64,000 nt of DNA. It comes from Variovorax paradoxus B4. Its GTDB lineage: Bacteria > Pseudomonadota > Gammaproteobacteria > Burkholderiales > Burkholderiaceae_C. The notes under the pieces are model-generated. The model was not told the DNA's origin. It did no database searches and worked only from the letters and a program-made list of their open reading frames with translations. A program made the position numbers and the translations under genes. Positions within the stretch are counted from its first letter, which is position 1; the number at the start of each line of letters is the position of its first letter. Positions 34,758 through 42,573 of the stretch are shown here, in pieces. The DNA lies in NCBI RefSeq assembly GCF_000463015.1, contig NC_022247.1, positions 3,906,001 to 3,970,000 on the forward strand, written 5' to 3'.

Positions 34758-35585
34758 ATGACCAAAGCTCCGGAGCCCTCCCCCATTCCCACCGCCATCC
34801 GCGAACGTCGCCAGCGCGTGCAATCGGCTGAAACCGGCATGGCGGTGCTCAAGGGCCTGGCCCACCTGGGCGGCCGCAGCAGCCTCACGGCCCTCTCGGC
34901 CCACGTCGCCGAGAGTCCGGCCAAGGTGCACCGCTATCTCGCCAGCCTGATGGAGGAAGGTCTGGTGCTGCAGGACGCCGTCTCGCAGCACTACTACCTG
35001 GGCACGGAGGCCATCCAGATCGGCCTGGCCGCCATGCGCCAGGCCGACCCGATCCGCGCGGCCGAGCCCAGCCTGATCCGGCTGCGCGAGTCGCTGGAAG
35101 TGACCTGCTTCGTCGCGGTCATGGGCAACAAGGGGCCGACCATCGTGCGCTTCGAGGAGCCGGGCCTGCCGGTCACGGTGAACGTGCGCGCCGGCTCGGT
35201 GATGTCGATGCTCTGGTCGGCCACCGGACGGGCGTTCCTGGGCCTGCTCGACGAGTCGCGGGTGCTGGCGCTGGCCGAGCAGGAACTGGCCGTATCACCG
35301 GAAGACATGCGGGCCACGCTGGACGCGAAGGACCCCATCGGCCAGCTGCGGCGCGAGGTGCAGGAGGCACGCTGCGCGAGCGTGAAGGACACCTACCTGC
35401 GCGGCATCAGCGCCGTGGCGGCGCCGGTCTACGACTATGCGGGCCGGGTGTGCGCGGTGCTGACCGCGCTGGGCGCCACAGGCGGCTTCGACCCGGCGAT
35501 CGACGGCCCGATCGCCACCGCGGTGCGGCAGGAAGCCCGTGCCGCCAGTGCCATCCTGGGCCACGGGGATGGGCGCGGCGCCTGA
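34758..35585 (+). CDS. IclR-family transcriptional regulator
   Basis: A 275-residue IclR-type regulator. The N-terminal winged helix (about residues 28-85: GMAVLKGLAHLGGRSSLTAL, SPAKVHRYLASLMEEGLV) is followed by the effector domain with family landmarks GRAFLG and GISAVAAPVYDYAGRVCAVL. It probably controls the divergent Bug-P450 pair and itself through the repeats at 34655-34683. Its stop is 16 bp from the convergent uppP gene. Confidence 0.92.
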   Translation: MTKAPEPSPIPTAIRERRQRVQSAETGMAVLKGLAHLGGRSSLTALSAHVAESPAKVHRYLASLMEEGLVLQDAVSQHYYLGTEAIQIGLAAMRQADPIRAAEPSLIRLRESLEVTCFVAVMGNKGPTIVRFEEPGLPVTVNVRAGSVMSMLWSATGRAFLGLLDESRVLALAEQELAVSPEDMRATLDAKDPIGQLRREVQEARCASVKDTYLRGISAVAAPVYDYAGRVCAVLTALGATGGFDPAIDGPIATAVRQEARAASAILGHGDGRGA

Positions 35586-35601
35586 GCGCCGCCCATCATG
35601 C

Positions 35602-36426
35602 TCACTCCGCCCAGACCACCGTGCCGGTCCACGCCGTGGCCAGCACCACGATGCCGAAGGCGATGCGGTACCAGGCGAACGGAATGAAATCGTGGGTGCT
35701 GATGTACTTCAGCAGCCAGCGCACGCAGAGCCAGGCACTGATGAAGGAAAACACGAGCCCCACGGAGAACAGCGGAATGTCGGCCACCGACAGCAGCGCG
35801 CGCTCCTTGTAGAGGCTGTAGGCACCGGCGCCGATCAGCGTCGGAATGGCCAGGAAGAACGAAAAGTCGGTGGCCGCCTGGCGCGACAGGCCGAGCAGCA
35901 TGCCGCCGATGATGGTCGAGCCGCTGCGGCTGGTGCCCGGGATCATCGCGAAGCACTGCACCAGGCCGACCTTGAGGGCGTCCCACATCGTCATGTCGTC
36001 GACATGCTCGATGCGCACCGAGCCCGGCGGCCGCTTCTCGGCCCACAGGATGATGAAGCCGCCGATGATGAAGGTGCTTGCCACGACGACGGGAGTGAAG
36101 AGGTGCGCCTTGATCATCTTGCCGAACACCAGCCCCAGCACCACGGCGGGGATGAATCCGAGCACCACGTTGATGGCCAGGCGTCTCGCCTTGGGCTGCC
36201 TCGGCAGCGCCACCACGGTGGAGTGGATCTTCTGCCAATACACCAGGATCACCGCGAAGATCGCACCGGTCTGGATGGCAATGTCGAACACCTTGGCCTT
36301 GTCGTCGTCGAAACCGAGCAGCGAGCCCGCAAGAATCAGATGCCCTGTCGACGAGATCGGCAGAAACTCGGTCAGCCCCTCGACGATGCCCATGACGGCG
36401 GCCTTCACCAGCAAAACGATGTCCAC
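35602..36426 (-). CDS. uppP: Undecaprenyl-diphosphatase
   Basis: A 274-residue integral membrane phosphatase (UppP/BacA) that recycles undecaprenyl pyrophosphate for cell-wall synthesis. Signature motifs are [14 protein letters not shown] near the N-terminus and PGTSRSG (near residue 165). The GTG at 36426 is chosen because AAAGGAG lies 5 nt before it; the in-frame ATG at 36450 has no such site. It lies 80 bp after the racemase gene on the same strand. Confidence 0.95.
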   Translation of the reverse strand: MDIVLLVKAAVMGIVEGLTEFLPISSTGHLILAGSLLGFDDDKAKVFDIAIQTGAIFAVILVYWQKIHSTVVALPRQPKARRLAINVVLGFIPAVVLGLVFGKMIKAHLFTPVVVASTFIIGGFIILWAEKRPPGSVRIEHVDDMTMWDALKVGLVQCFAMIPGTSRSGSTIIGGMLLGLSRQAATDFSFFLAIPTLIGAGAYSLYKERALLSVADIPLFSVGLVFSFISAWLCVRWLLKYISTHDFIPFAWYRIAFGIVVLATAWTGTVVWAE

Positions 36427-36506
36427 GCTTACTCCTTTAAAGAGCACCAATTATGGCGAGGCATCGAGTCAGGCCGGGTTCAGCTGTCCCCTGGCATCCG
36501 CGGGCT

Positions 36507-37163
36507 TTATCGCGCAGCTTGATCCGTGCGCAGCCGCAAGGCCCGCACCGCACTGTCCACAGTAGTGAGAATCGGCAGGCCGCTGGCCGCTTCGCAGGCG
36601 GCGCGCGCGCGCGCCATGCTGAACTGCGCAAGCGCAATGCGCGTGCAGCCGCGCTCGCGCAGCGCCACCGCCTGGGCGGCGATCAACGCGTCGTGCCGCT
36701 GCGTGTCGCCGGCGTTCAGCGCGTCGAGCGCGCCTTCGGCCAGCACCGGCTCGAGCGCGATGCCGGGCGGAAACTCCGGCGGCATCGACACCAGCGTGGC
36801 CGCAAAGGTGGCGATGAGCCCGAGGCGGCCCGGCTGCCCTTGCACGGCCTCGGCCACCATGGCCTCGTTGGGCTTGAGCACCGGAATGCCCGCATGCCGC
36901 CGCGCCACCGCCTCGATGCACGGCCCGAAGGCCGAGCAGGTGAAGAGGATGCCCTCAGCACCCGTGTCGACCGCGTACTGCGCGAGCCGCTGAAAGCGCT
37001 CGTGCATGGCGGCGTCGAGCCCGCGGCCGCCGCGCGCCAGGTCGGCCGAGAGGCTGTCGTCCAGCAGGTTCATGCGCACGGCCTCGGACCAGTCGCGCTC
37101 GAAGGCGGCGTTGATGGGCGCGACCGAGTGCGAGAGCGCGTGGATGAGTGCGATGCGGGTCAT
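36507..37163 (-). CDS. Asp/Glu racemase-family protein with one Cys site
   Basis: A 218-residue member of the aspartate/glutamate/hydantoin racemase superfamily, starting MTRIALIHALSHSV. The first catalytic-type Cys is in TCSAFG. The second, normally in a C-terminal Leu-x-Cys-x-x-Met-Ala segment, appears replaced (IALAQFSMARA). Two-Cys members racemise amino acids; a single-Cys protein could be a decarboxylase-type or a one-base enzyme, so racemase activity is uncertain. It follows the amino-acid binding-protein gene by 13 bp and the aminotransferase gene before that, which suggests amino-acid metabolism. Confidence 0.85.
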   Translation of the reverse strand: MTRIALIHALSHSVAPINAAFERDWSEAVRMNLLDDSLSADLARGGRGLDAAMHERFQRLAQYAVDTGAEGILFTCSAFGPCIEAVARRHAGIPVLKPNEAMVAEAVQGQPGRLGLIATFAATLVSMPPEFPPGIALEPVLAEGALDALNAGDTQRHDALIAAQAVALRERGCTRIALAQFSMARARAACEAASGLPILTTVDSAVRALRLRTDQAAR

Positions 37164-37176
37164 GCGGCAGGAATGG

Positions 37177-38091
37177 TCAGATGCCCTTGGACGACGGGTT
37201 GGCAAAGGCCTCCTTCGTCTCGGCGTTGAGCGGATAGTTGATGTTGATGCCCTTCGGCGGAATCGGCGACATGAACCACTTGTTGTAGAGCTTCTCCATC
37301 TCGCCCGACTTCATCATGCCCGACACCACGCGGTCCACCAGCGCCTTGAAGGCCGGATCGTCCTTGCGAAGCATGAGCGACTGGTTCTCGGTGCGCAGGC
37401 TCTCGCCGGTGATGATGAAATCTTTCGGATTACGCGCATTCGCAATCTGGCCGGCCAGCAGGATGTCGTCCAGCACGAAGGCCTGCGCACGGCCGCTTTC
37501 GACCAGCAGGAAGGAGTCGCTGTGGTCCTTGCCGCCGAGGTTGTTCACCTCGAGATTGCGGCCCTTGTCGGCCTCGCGCAGCAGGCGGAACGAGGTGGTG
37601 CCGGTGGTGGTGACCACCGTCTTTCCCTGCAGGTCGGCAATGCTCCTGATGCCCGAATCGGCCTTCACCAGCATGCGCACGTTGTAGCGGAAGATGTCGG
37701 GCGAGAACGCCACCTGCTTCTGGCGCTCGACCAGGTTGGTGGTGGAGCCGCACTCGATGTCCACGGTGCCGTTCTGCACCAGCGGAATGCGGTTGGCCGA
37801 GGTCACGGCCTGGTACTTGATCTCGACGGCCGGCAGCCTGAGTTCGGTCTTCACCGCCTCGACGATGCGGTTGCAGATCTCGATGCTGTAGCCCACCGGC
37901 TTCAGGTTGCCGTCGAGGTACGAGAAGCCGAACGACGACTCGCGGTAGCCGAAGGTGATGGCGCCGCTCGCCTTGATCTTGGCGAGCGTGTCGTTCTCCT
38001 GGGCCTGCGCAGCCACGTGCGGCAACAGGATGGCGAAGGCCACCGCGAGAGCGGCAGCACCGAAAGGGATCGGCAGACGAAGCTTGGGCAT
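37177..38091 (-). CDS. Amino-acid ABC transporter substrate-binding protein
   Basis: A 304-residue periplasmic binding protein of SBP family 3, close in style to glutamate/aspartate receptors. The signal peptide ends around AAQAQ (about residue 31). ITFGYRESSFGFSYLDG and GYSIEICNRIVEAVK are typical. The Arg and Asp positions for amino-acid binding sit in FSPDIFRYNVRML-like context. No permease or ATPase genes are next to it, so it must share a transporter from elsewhere. It lies between the aminotransferase and the racemase-like genes. Confidence 0.92.
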   Translation of the reverse strand: MPKLRLPIPFGAAALAVAFAILLPHVAAQAQENDTLAKIKASGAITFGYRESSFGFSYLDGNLKPVGYSIEICNRIVEAVKTELRLPAVEIKYQAVTSANRIPLVQNGTVDIECGSTTNLVERQKQVAFSPDIFRYNVRMLVKADSGIRSIADLQGKTVVTTTGTTSFRLLREADKGRNLEVNNLGGKDHSDSFLLVESGRAQAFVLDDILLAGQIANARNPKDFIITGESLRTENQSLMLRKDDPAFKALVDRVVSGMMKSGEMEKLYNKWFMSPIPPKGININYPLNAETKEAFANPSSKGI

Positions 38092-38153
38092 GGAAGCGCT
38101 CCTCGGAACGGCGGTTGAAGAAAACAGACGAAAGAAAATCGGGAACGAAGCGG

Positions 38154-39488
38154 TCAGCGCGCGGCGGCGCGCGTCACCGCATCGATGGAAGCAGCGAGGC
38201 GGGCAGCGATCTCCTGCAGGTCCTGCCGCGTGGCAATGAAGGGCGGCGCGAGCAGCACGTGGTCGCCCTGCCGGCCATCGACCGTGCCGCCGAAGGGGTA
38301 GCACAGCAGGCCGCGCGCCATGGCGTCCTTCTTGACCAGCGCATGGACCTTCAGCGCCGGATCGAACGGCGCCTTGCTCGCACGATCGGCCACCAGTTCG
38401 ATGCCCCAGAAGAAGCCGCGGCCGCGGATGTCGCCCACATGGGCGTGACCGCCGAGCGCCTCGGCCAGCATGGCGCCAAAGGCTGCCCCGTCTTCGCGCA
38501 CCTTGGCGACCAGGCCGTCGCGCCGGATCACCTGCTGTACCGCGAGCGCCGCCGCGCAGGCCATCGGATGGCCGAGGTAGGTGTGGCCATGCTGGAAGAA
38601 GCCGCTGCCGCTGGACATGGCCTCGACGATCCTGCGCTGCGCCAGCACCGCTCCGATCGGCTGGTAGCCGCCGCCCAGGCCCTTGGCAATGGTGATCAGG
38701 TCGGGCACCACGCCCTCCTGCTCGCAGGCGTGCAGCGAGCCGGTGCGGCCCATGCCGCACATCACCTCGTCGAGGATCAGCAGCACGCCGTACTTGTCGC
38801 ACACCGCGCGCACCGCCTTGAAGTAGCCCGGCACGGGCGTGAGCACGCCGGCCGTGGCACCGCCCACCGTTTCCGCCACGAAGGCGATCACGCGGTCGGC
38901 GCCCTGCGCGACGATGGCCGCCTCGAGCTCGGCCGCCAGACGCAGGCCGTACTGCTCGGCACTTTCATCGGCACGCTGCTCGCGGTACGGGTAGCACGGC
39001 GCCACATGGGTGGCCGGCACCAGGATGGGCGCGAATGGCTCGCGCCGCCATGCGTTGCCACCCACGGCCAGCGCGCCCAGCGTGTTGCCGTGGTAGCTCT
39101 GGCGGCGCGCGATGAAGTGCGTGCGCTGCGGCTGGCCGGTCTCGACGAAATACTGCCGCGCCATCTTGAGCGCCGCCTCCACCGCCTCGGAGCCGCCGCT
39201 CACCAGGTACACATGGCTCATGCTCTCGGGCGCGGAAGCAATCAGCTCGTCGGCCAGCTGCTCGGCCACTTCGCTGGTGAAGAAACTGGTGTGCGCATAC
39301 GCCAGCCGGTCGAGCTGCGCATGCATGGCGGCCAGCACCTCGGGGTGCGCGTGGCCGAGCGAAGACACGGCTGCGCCGCCCGAGGCATCCAAGTAGTCGC
39401 GCCCTTCGGCGTCGCGGATGAACATGCCCCCGGAGCCGGCGGCAATGGGCGGGGTGTGGCGAAGATGGCGGTGGAAGACGTGCGTCAT
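38154..39488 (-). CDS. Class III PLP-dependent aminotransferase
   Basis: A 444-residue class III aminotransferase. The PLP Lys is near residue 267 in LITIAKGLGGGYQPIGA; FLILDEVMCGMGRTG-type sequence precedes it. These enzymes move omega- or alpha-amino groups to 2-oxo acids. It is first of a minus-strand run with an amino-acid binding protein and a racemase-like protein, and it is divergent from the RpiR regulator. The amino donor is not known. Confidence 0.93.
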   Translation of the reverse strand: MTHVFHRHLRHTPPIAAGSGGMFIRDAEGRDYLDASGGAAVSSLGHAHPEVLAAMHAQLDRLAYAHTSFFTSEVAEQLADELIASAPESMSHVYLVSGGSEAVEAALKMARQYFVETGQPQRTHFIARRQSYHGNTLGALAVGGNAWRREPFAPILVPATHVAPCYPYREQRADESAEQYGLRLAAELEAAIVAQGADRVIAFVAETVGGATAGVLTPVPGYFKAVRAVCDKYGVLLILDEVMCGMGRTGSLHACEQEGVVPDLITIAKGLGGGYQPIGAVLAQRRIVEAMSSGSGFFQHGHTYLGHPMACAAALAVQQVIRRDGLVAKVREDGAAFGAMLAEALGGHAHVGDIRGRGFFWGIELVADRASKAPFDPALKVHALVKKDAMARGLLCYPFGGTVDGRQGDHVLLAPPFIATRQDLQEIAARLAASIDAVTRAAAR

Positions 39489-39524
39489 GGCGGTCGGACG
39501 GCGGTGAATGGCGGATGCGGGCTT

Positions 39525-39568
39525 GGAACTAACGTTTCCGATGGATTATTGTTTGGAACATTTGTTCC
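39525..39568. promoter_or_regulatory. Tandem GGAAC operator sites of the RpiR regulator
   Basis: GGAAC-TAACG-TTTCC (39525-39539) and GGAACA-TT-TGTTCC (39555-39568) are two inverted repeats whose centres are about 30 bp apart. Further GTTCC copies follow at about 39576 and 39584. They lie between the divergent aminotransferase and RpiR genes, as expected for shared control. Confidence 0.6.
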
Positions 39569-39635
39569 GTCAACTGTTCCGTCGTTCCATGTCCGGTACA
39601 TTCGTTCCAACGACCGCCAGAAGAGAGACACCGCC

Positions 39636-40502
39636 ATGGGCGCCAGAGACCAGATCCGCCAGCGTTTCAACGAACTGAGCCCTGCCCTGCAGCAGGTGGC
39701 GCGCTATGTGCTCGACCACCCCAACGAAGTGGTGACCGCGTCGATGCGCAACGTGGGCACGCGCGCGCAGAGCACGCCCGCCACGCTGGTGCGCTTCGCG
39801 CAGCACCTGGGCTATGCGGGCTGGCCGCAGCTGAAGGAAGCCTTTGCCGGCGACATGGGCCTGGGCAGCGAAACCTACGGCGGGCGAGCCAAGCAGCTCA
39901 TCGGCCGCGCGCAGGACCGAAGCCTGACGGCCGAGATGTTCGAGGTGCAGCGCCGCAACCTCGAGGCCACGCACCAGCAGAGCGAGCAGGCGCTGCAAAA
40001 GGCCTGCGCGCTGATCGAGAAGGCGCCCGCGGTGCATGCGGCGGGTTTCAGGGCCTGCTTTCCGATCGCGTTCTCTTTCGTCTACGTGTACCGGCTCTTC
40101 CGCGCCAGCGTGCACCTGGTCGACGGCCAGGGCGGCTCGCTCGAGATGCAGCAGCGCGCCTTCGCCAAGGGCGACGCACTGGTGGTGGCCAGCTTCATGC
40201 CCTACTCGCGCGAGGCGCTGCAGGTGGCCGAGGCGGCCAGGGCGGCCGGCTGCCGCATCGTCGCCATCACCGACAGCGTGGCCTCGCCGCTGTCGCTCCT
40301 GGCGGACGAAACGCTGCTCTTCACGATCAACAGCCCCTCGTTCTTTCCTTCAGTGGCGGCTGGCGTGGCCGTGACCGAAGCACTGGTCGAGCTGCTCGCG
40401 AGCCGCGCGGGCAAGCCGGTGATCCGGCGCATCGACCAGGCCGAGGCGCAGTTGTTCGAGTCGGGCGCCTATCTGGTGGCGCCGGTGGCGCGCGGAAGCT
40501 AG
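39636..40502 (+). CDS. MurR/RpiR-family regulator
   Basis: A 288-residue regulator with an N-terminal HTH (IRQRFNELSPALQQVARYVLD, TLVRFAQHLGYAGWPQLKEAF) and a C-terminal SIS sugar-isomerase-like domain (about residues 125-270) that normally binds a phosphosugar. The start at 39636 is chosen at the HTH; the frame runs far upstream with no family sequence. It probably controls the divergent amino-acid operon, where the SIS domain may sense another ligand. Confidence 0.92.
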   Translation: MGARDQIRQRFNELSPALQQVARYVLDHPNEVVTASMRNVGTRAQSTPATLVRFAQHLGYAGWPQLKEAFAGDMGLGSETYGGRAKQLIGRAQDRSLTAEMFEVQRRNLEATHQQSEQALQKACALIEKAPAVHAAGFRACFPIAFSFVYVYRLFRASVHLVDGQGGSLEMQQRAFAKGDALVVASFMPYSREALQVAEAARAAGCRIVAITDSVASPLSLLADETLLFTINSPSFFPSVAAGVAVTEALVELLASRAGKPVIRRIDQAEAQLFESGAYLVAPVARGS

Positions 40503-40609
40503 GCCCGGCAGGTCCTATTGCATGCTGCAGTGCCGCATCGCGGAACCCCGCTGAAACGGCACGGTCCAACGACTGTCGCGGTTTTGTGTCGCGACAGGAG
40601 GTAATGACC

Positions 40610-40975
40610 ATGAAGCAAGTGAAGCATTGGCAAGATCCGGTCAACGTCGCCCTGGGCGCGTGGCTGATCATCTCGCCTTGGGTCCTGGGCTTCCAGGGCG
40701 TCACAGCCGCGATGTGGAGCGCAGTGGCGACAGGGGTCTTGCTGGGCGCCGTGGCGCTGGGGGCGACCCTGGTACCGCGTGCATGGGAAGAGTGGACCGA
40801 AGGCGCACTCGCCATCTGGCTGGCCGTGTCACCCTGGGTGCTCGGCTTTGCCACCGTCGAGAAGGCGATGGTCAACGCGGTGCTCGTGGCTGCGGCCATC
40901 CTGGTACTCGCCCTGTGGGTGCTTGTCACCGACAAGGACTACCTGGGCGGGAGCATGGATCGCCACGCGCATTGA
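40610..40975 (+). CDS. SPW-repeat membrane protein
   Basis: A 121-residue membrane protein with about four helices and two SPW motifs (ISPWVLGF near residue 25 and VSPWVLGF near residue 75). A perfect AGGAGG lies 8 nt before the ATG at 40610; the ATG at 40604 would be too close to it. The family is widespread but of unknown function. A long hairpin follows 58 bp downstream. Confidence 0.88.
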   Translation: MKQVKHWQDPVNVALGAWLIISPWVLGFQGVTAAMWSAVATGVLLGAVALGATLVPRAWEEWTEGALAIWLAVSPWVLGFATVEKAMVNAVLVAAAILVLALWVLVTDKDYLGGSMDRHAH

Positions 40976-41033
40976 GCGCGCAGGCGATCGCGTCGTGAAA
41001 AGCGGCTCCGCACGCAACGCGCCGAGGGGCCGA

Positions 41034-41057
41034 GGGGATGGGTAGCCGCCCATCCCC
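41034..41057. terminator. Hairpin between convergent genes
   Basis: A perfect 9-bp stem, GGGGATGGG / CCCATCCCC, with a 6-nt loop lies between the SPW gene and the outer-membrane factor gene, which face each other. There is no T-run on either side. It may still end transcription from both. Confidence 0.5.
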
Positions 41058-41071
41058 GTCTGACCGCTATT

Positions 41072-42562
41072 TCACTCCGCCGAGCGGAGGGAGACAGGCT
41101 GTGCCGCGGGCGGCGTCTCGCCCGTCCAGCCGGCTTGCCAGCCGCCGCCCAGGGCCTGGATCAGCGCCACCGCGGCAGTCTGGCGATTCACCTGCAGCTG
41201 CACCAGCGTGCGCCGCGCGCTGAGGGCGGCGGCCTGCGCCGTGACGACCTCGGTGTAGCTCACCTGGGCCGCGCGATAGCGATTGAGCAACTGCTGCTCG
41301 GTCTTGTCGGCCGCGGCCGAGGCTTCGCGCCGCAGGCCCTCCTGCTGCGCCAGCGCGGCGCCGGCAGTGAGCTGGTCTTCCACCGCCTGGAAGGCAGTGA
41401 GCACGGTCTGGCGATAGCGTGCCACGCTGGCTTCGTGGGCCGCCTTGGCAGAGTCGACGGTCGCGCCGATGGCGCCCGCGTCGAACACCACCTGCGCCAC
41501 CGACAGGCCGAGCGCCCAGAGCGTATTGGATGCGTTGAACAGGTCTTTCACCCGGCTCGCGCTGCTGCCCACCGAAGCGCTGAGCCCGAAGTTGGGGAAG
41601 TACGCCGAACGCGCAATGCCGATCTGTGCGTTGGCCGAAGCCACCGCGCGCTCCGCCGCCGCAATGTCCGGCCGGCGCTGCAAAAGCGTGGAAGGCACGC
41701 CTGCGGGAATGCCCGGCACCGTCGGCGTCCACTGCGCTGCGGGCAGGTTGAAGTCGGCAGGCGCCACGCCCACCAGCATGGCAATGGCATGCTCCAGCGT
41801 GGCCCGGGTGCGCTGCAGGCCCACGCGTTCCGCCTGCGCGTTCACGAGCTGGGTCTGTGCCTGCAGCACGTCGGTCTGGGCGGCAATGCCGGCCTTGTAG
41901 CGGTTGCTCGTGATCTCGAAGGCGCGCTGGTAGCCCTCGATGGTCTGGTCGAGCAGCACGATCTCGGCATCGGCTTCGCGCAGCGAAAAATAGTTGGTCG
42001 CCAGGTCGCCGACGGCCGACAGGCGTGCCGATGCCAGGTCGGCCTCGCTGGCCTGCGCATTGGCCTGCGCACTGCTCACCGCCTGCCGCAGGCGCCCCCA
42101 TACGTCGGGCGCCCAGTCGACGCCGAGCGTTGCCGAAAACGCGTTGGCCGCATTGCTGGTGCCGCCGATGTTGCCGCTGCGCCGGCCGCTGCCGTCGAGC
42201 GAAACCGTGGGGAACAGCGCGGCGCGCTCGCCCCGCACCAGCGCCTGGGCCTGCGCATAGTTGGCCACGGCGGCGGCAATGTTCTGGTTCGACACCTGCA
42301 CCCTGGAGGCCAGCTCGTCGAGCGTGGCATCACCGAAAAGCTTCCACCATTCGCCGCGGTCGAGCGCATCGGCCGGCGCAGCCGGGAGCCAGCCTTCGGC
42401 GGTCTTCTGTTCCTTCCAGCCGGCGGGCATGGCCGCGGTGGGCACCTGGTAGGCAGGGCCCACGGCGCAGCCGGCCAGCGCGGCCGCCAACGCGAAGGCG
42501 GACAGCCTGCCGGGCAGACGCGAAAGGATGCGTTGTCGGTGTTTCATGGCAGCTTCATTCAT
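41072..42562 (-). CDS. NodT/OprM-type outer-membrane efflux lipoprotein
   Basis: A 496-residue outer-membrane factor of the NodT family and the exit duct for the upstream RND pump. The lipobox LAGC (near residue 32) follows a hydrophobic signal. PAGWKEQKT, FPTVSLDGSGRRSG and the repeated alpha-helical barrel motifs are typical. A second possible start is 42547 (MKHRQRILSR). It lies 11 bp after the mdtC-like gene, so it is the fourth gene of the efflux operon. Confidence 0.92.
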   Translation of the reverse strand: MNEAAMKHRQRILSRLPGRLSAFALAAALAGCAVGPAYQVPTAAMPAGWKEQKTAEGWLPAAPADALDRGEWWKLFGDATLDELASRVQVSNQNIAAAVANYAQAQALVRGERAALFPTVSLDGSGRRSGNIGGTSNAANAFSATLGVDWAPDVWGRLRQAVSSAQANAQASEADLASARLSAVGDLATNYFSLREADAEIVLLDQTIEGYQRAFEITSNRYKAGIAAQTDVLQAQTQLVNAQAERVGLQRTRATLEHAIAMLVGVAPADFNLPAAQWTPTVPGIPAGVPSTLLQRRPDIAAAERAVASANAQIGIARSAYFPNFGLSASVGSSASRVKDLFNASNTLWALGLSVAQVVFDAGAIGATVDSAKAAHEASVARYRQTVLTAFQAVEDQLTAGAALAQQEGLRREASAAADKTEQQLLNRYRAAQVSYTEVVTAQAAALSARRTLVQLQVNRQTAAVALIQALGGGWQAGWTGETPPAAQPVSLRSAE

Positions 42563-42573
42563 TCTTCTACTCT

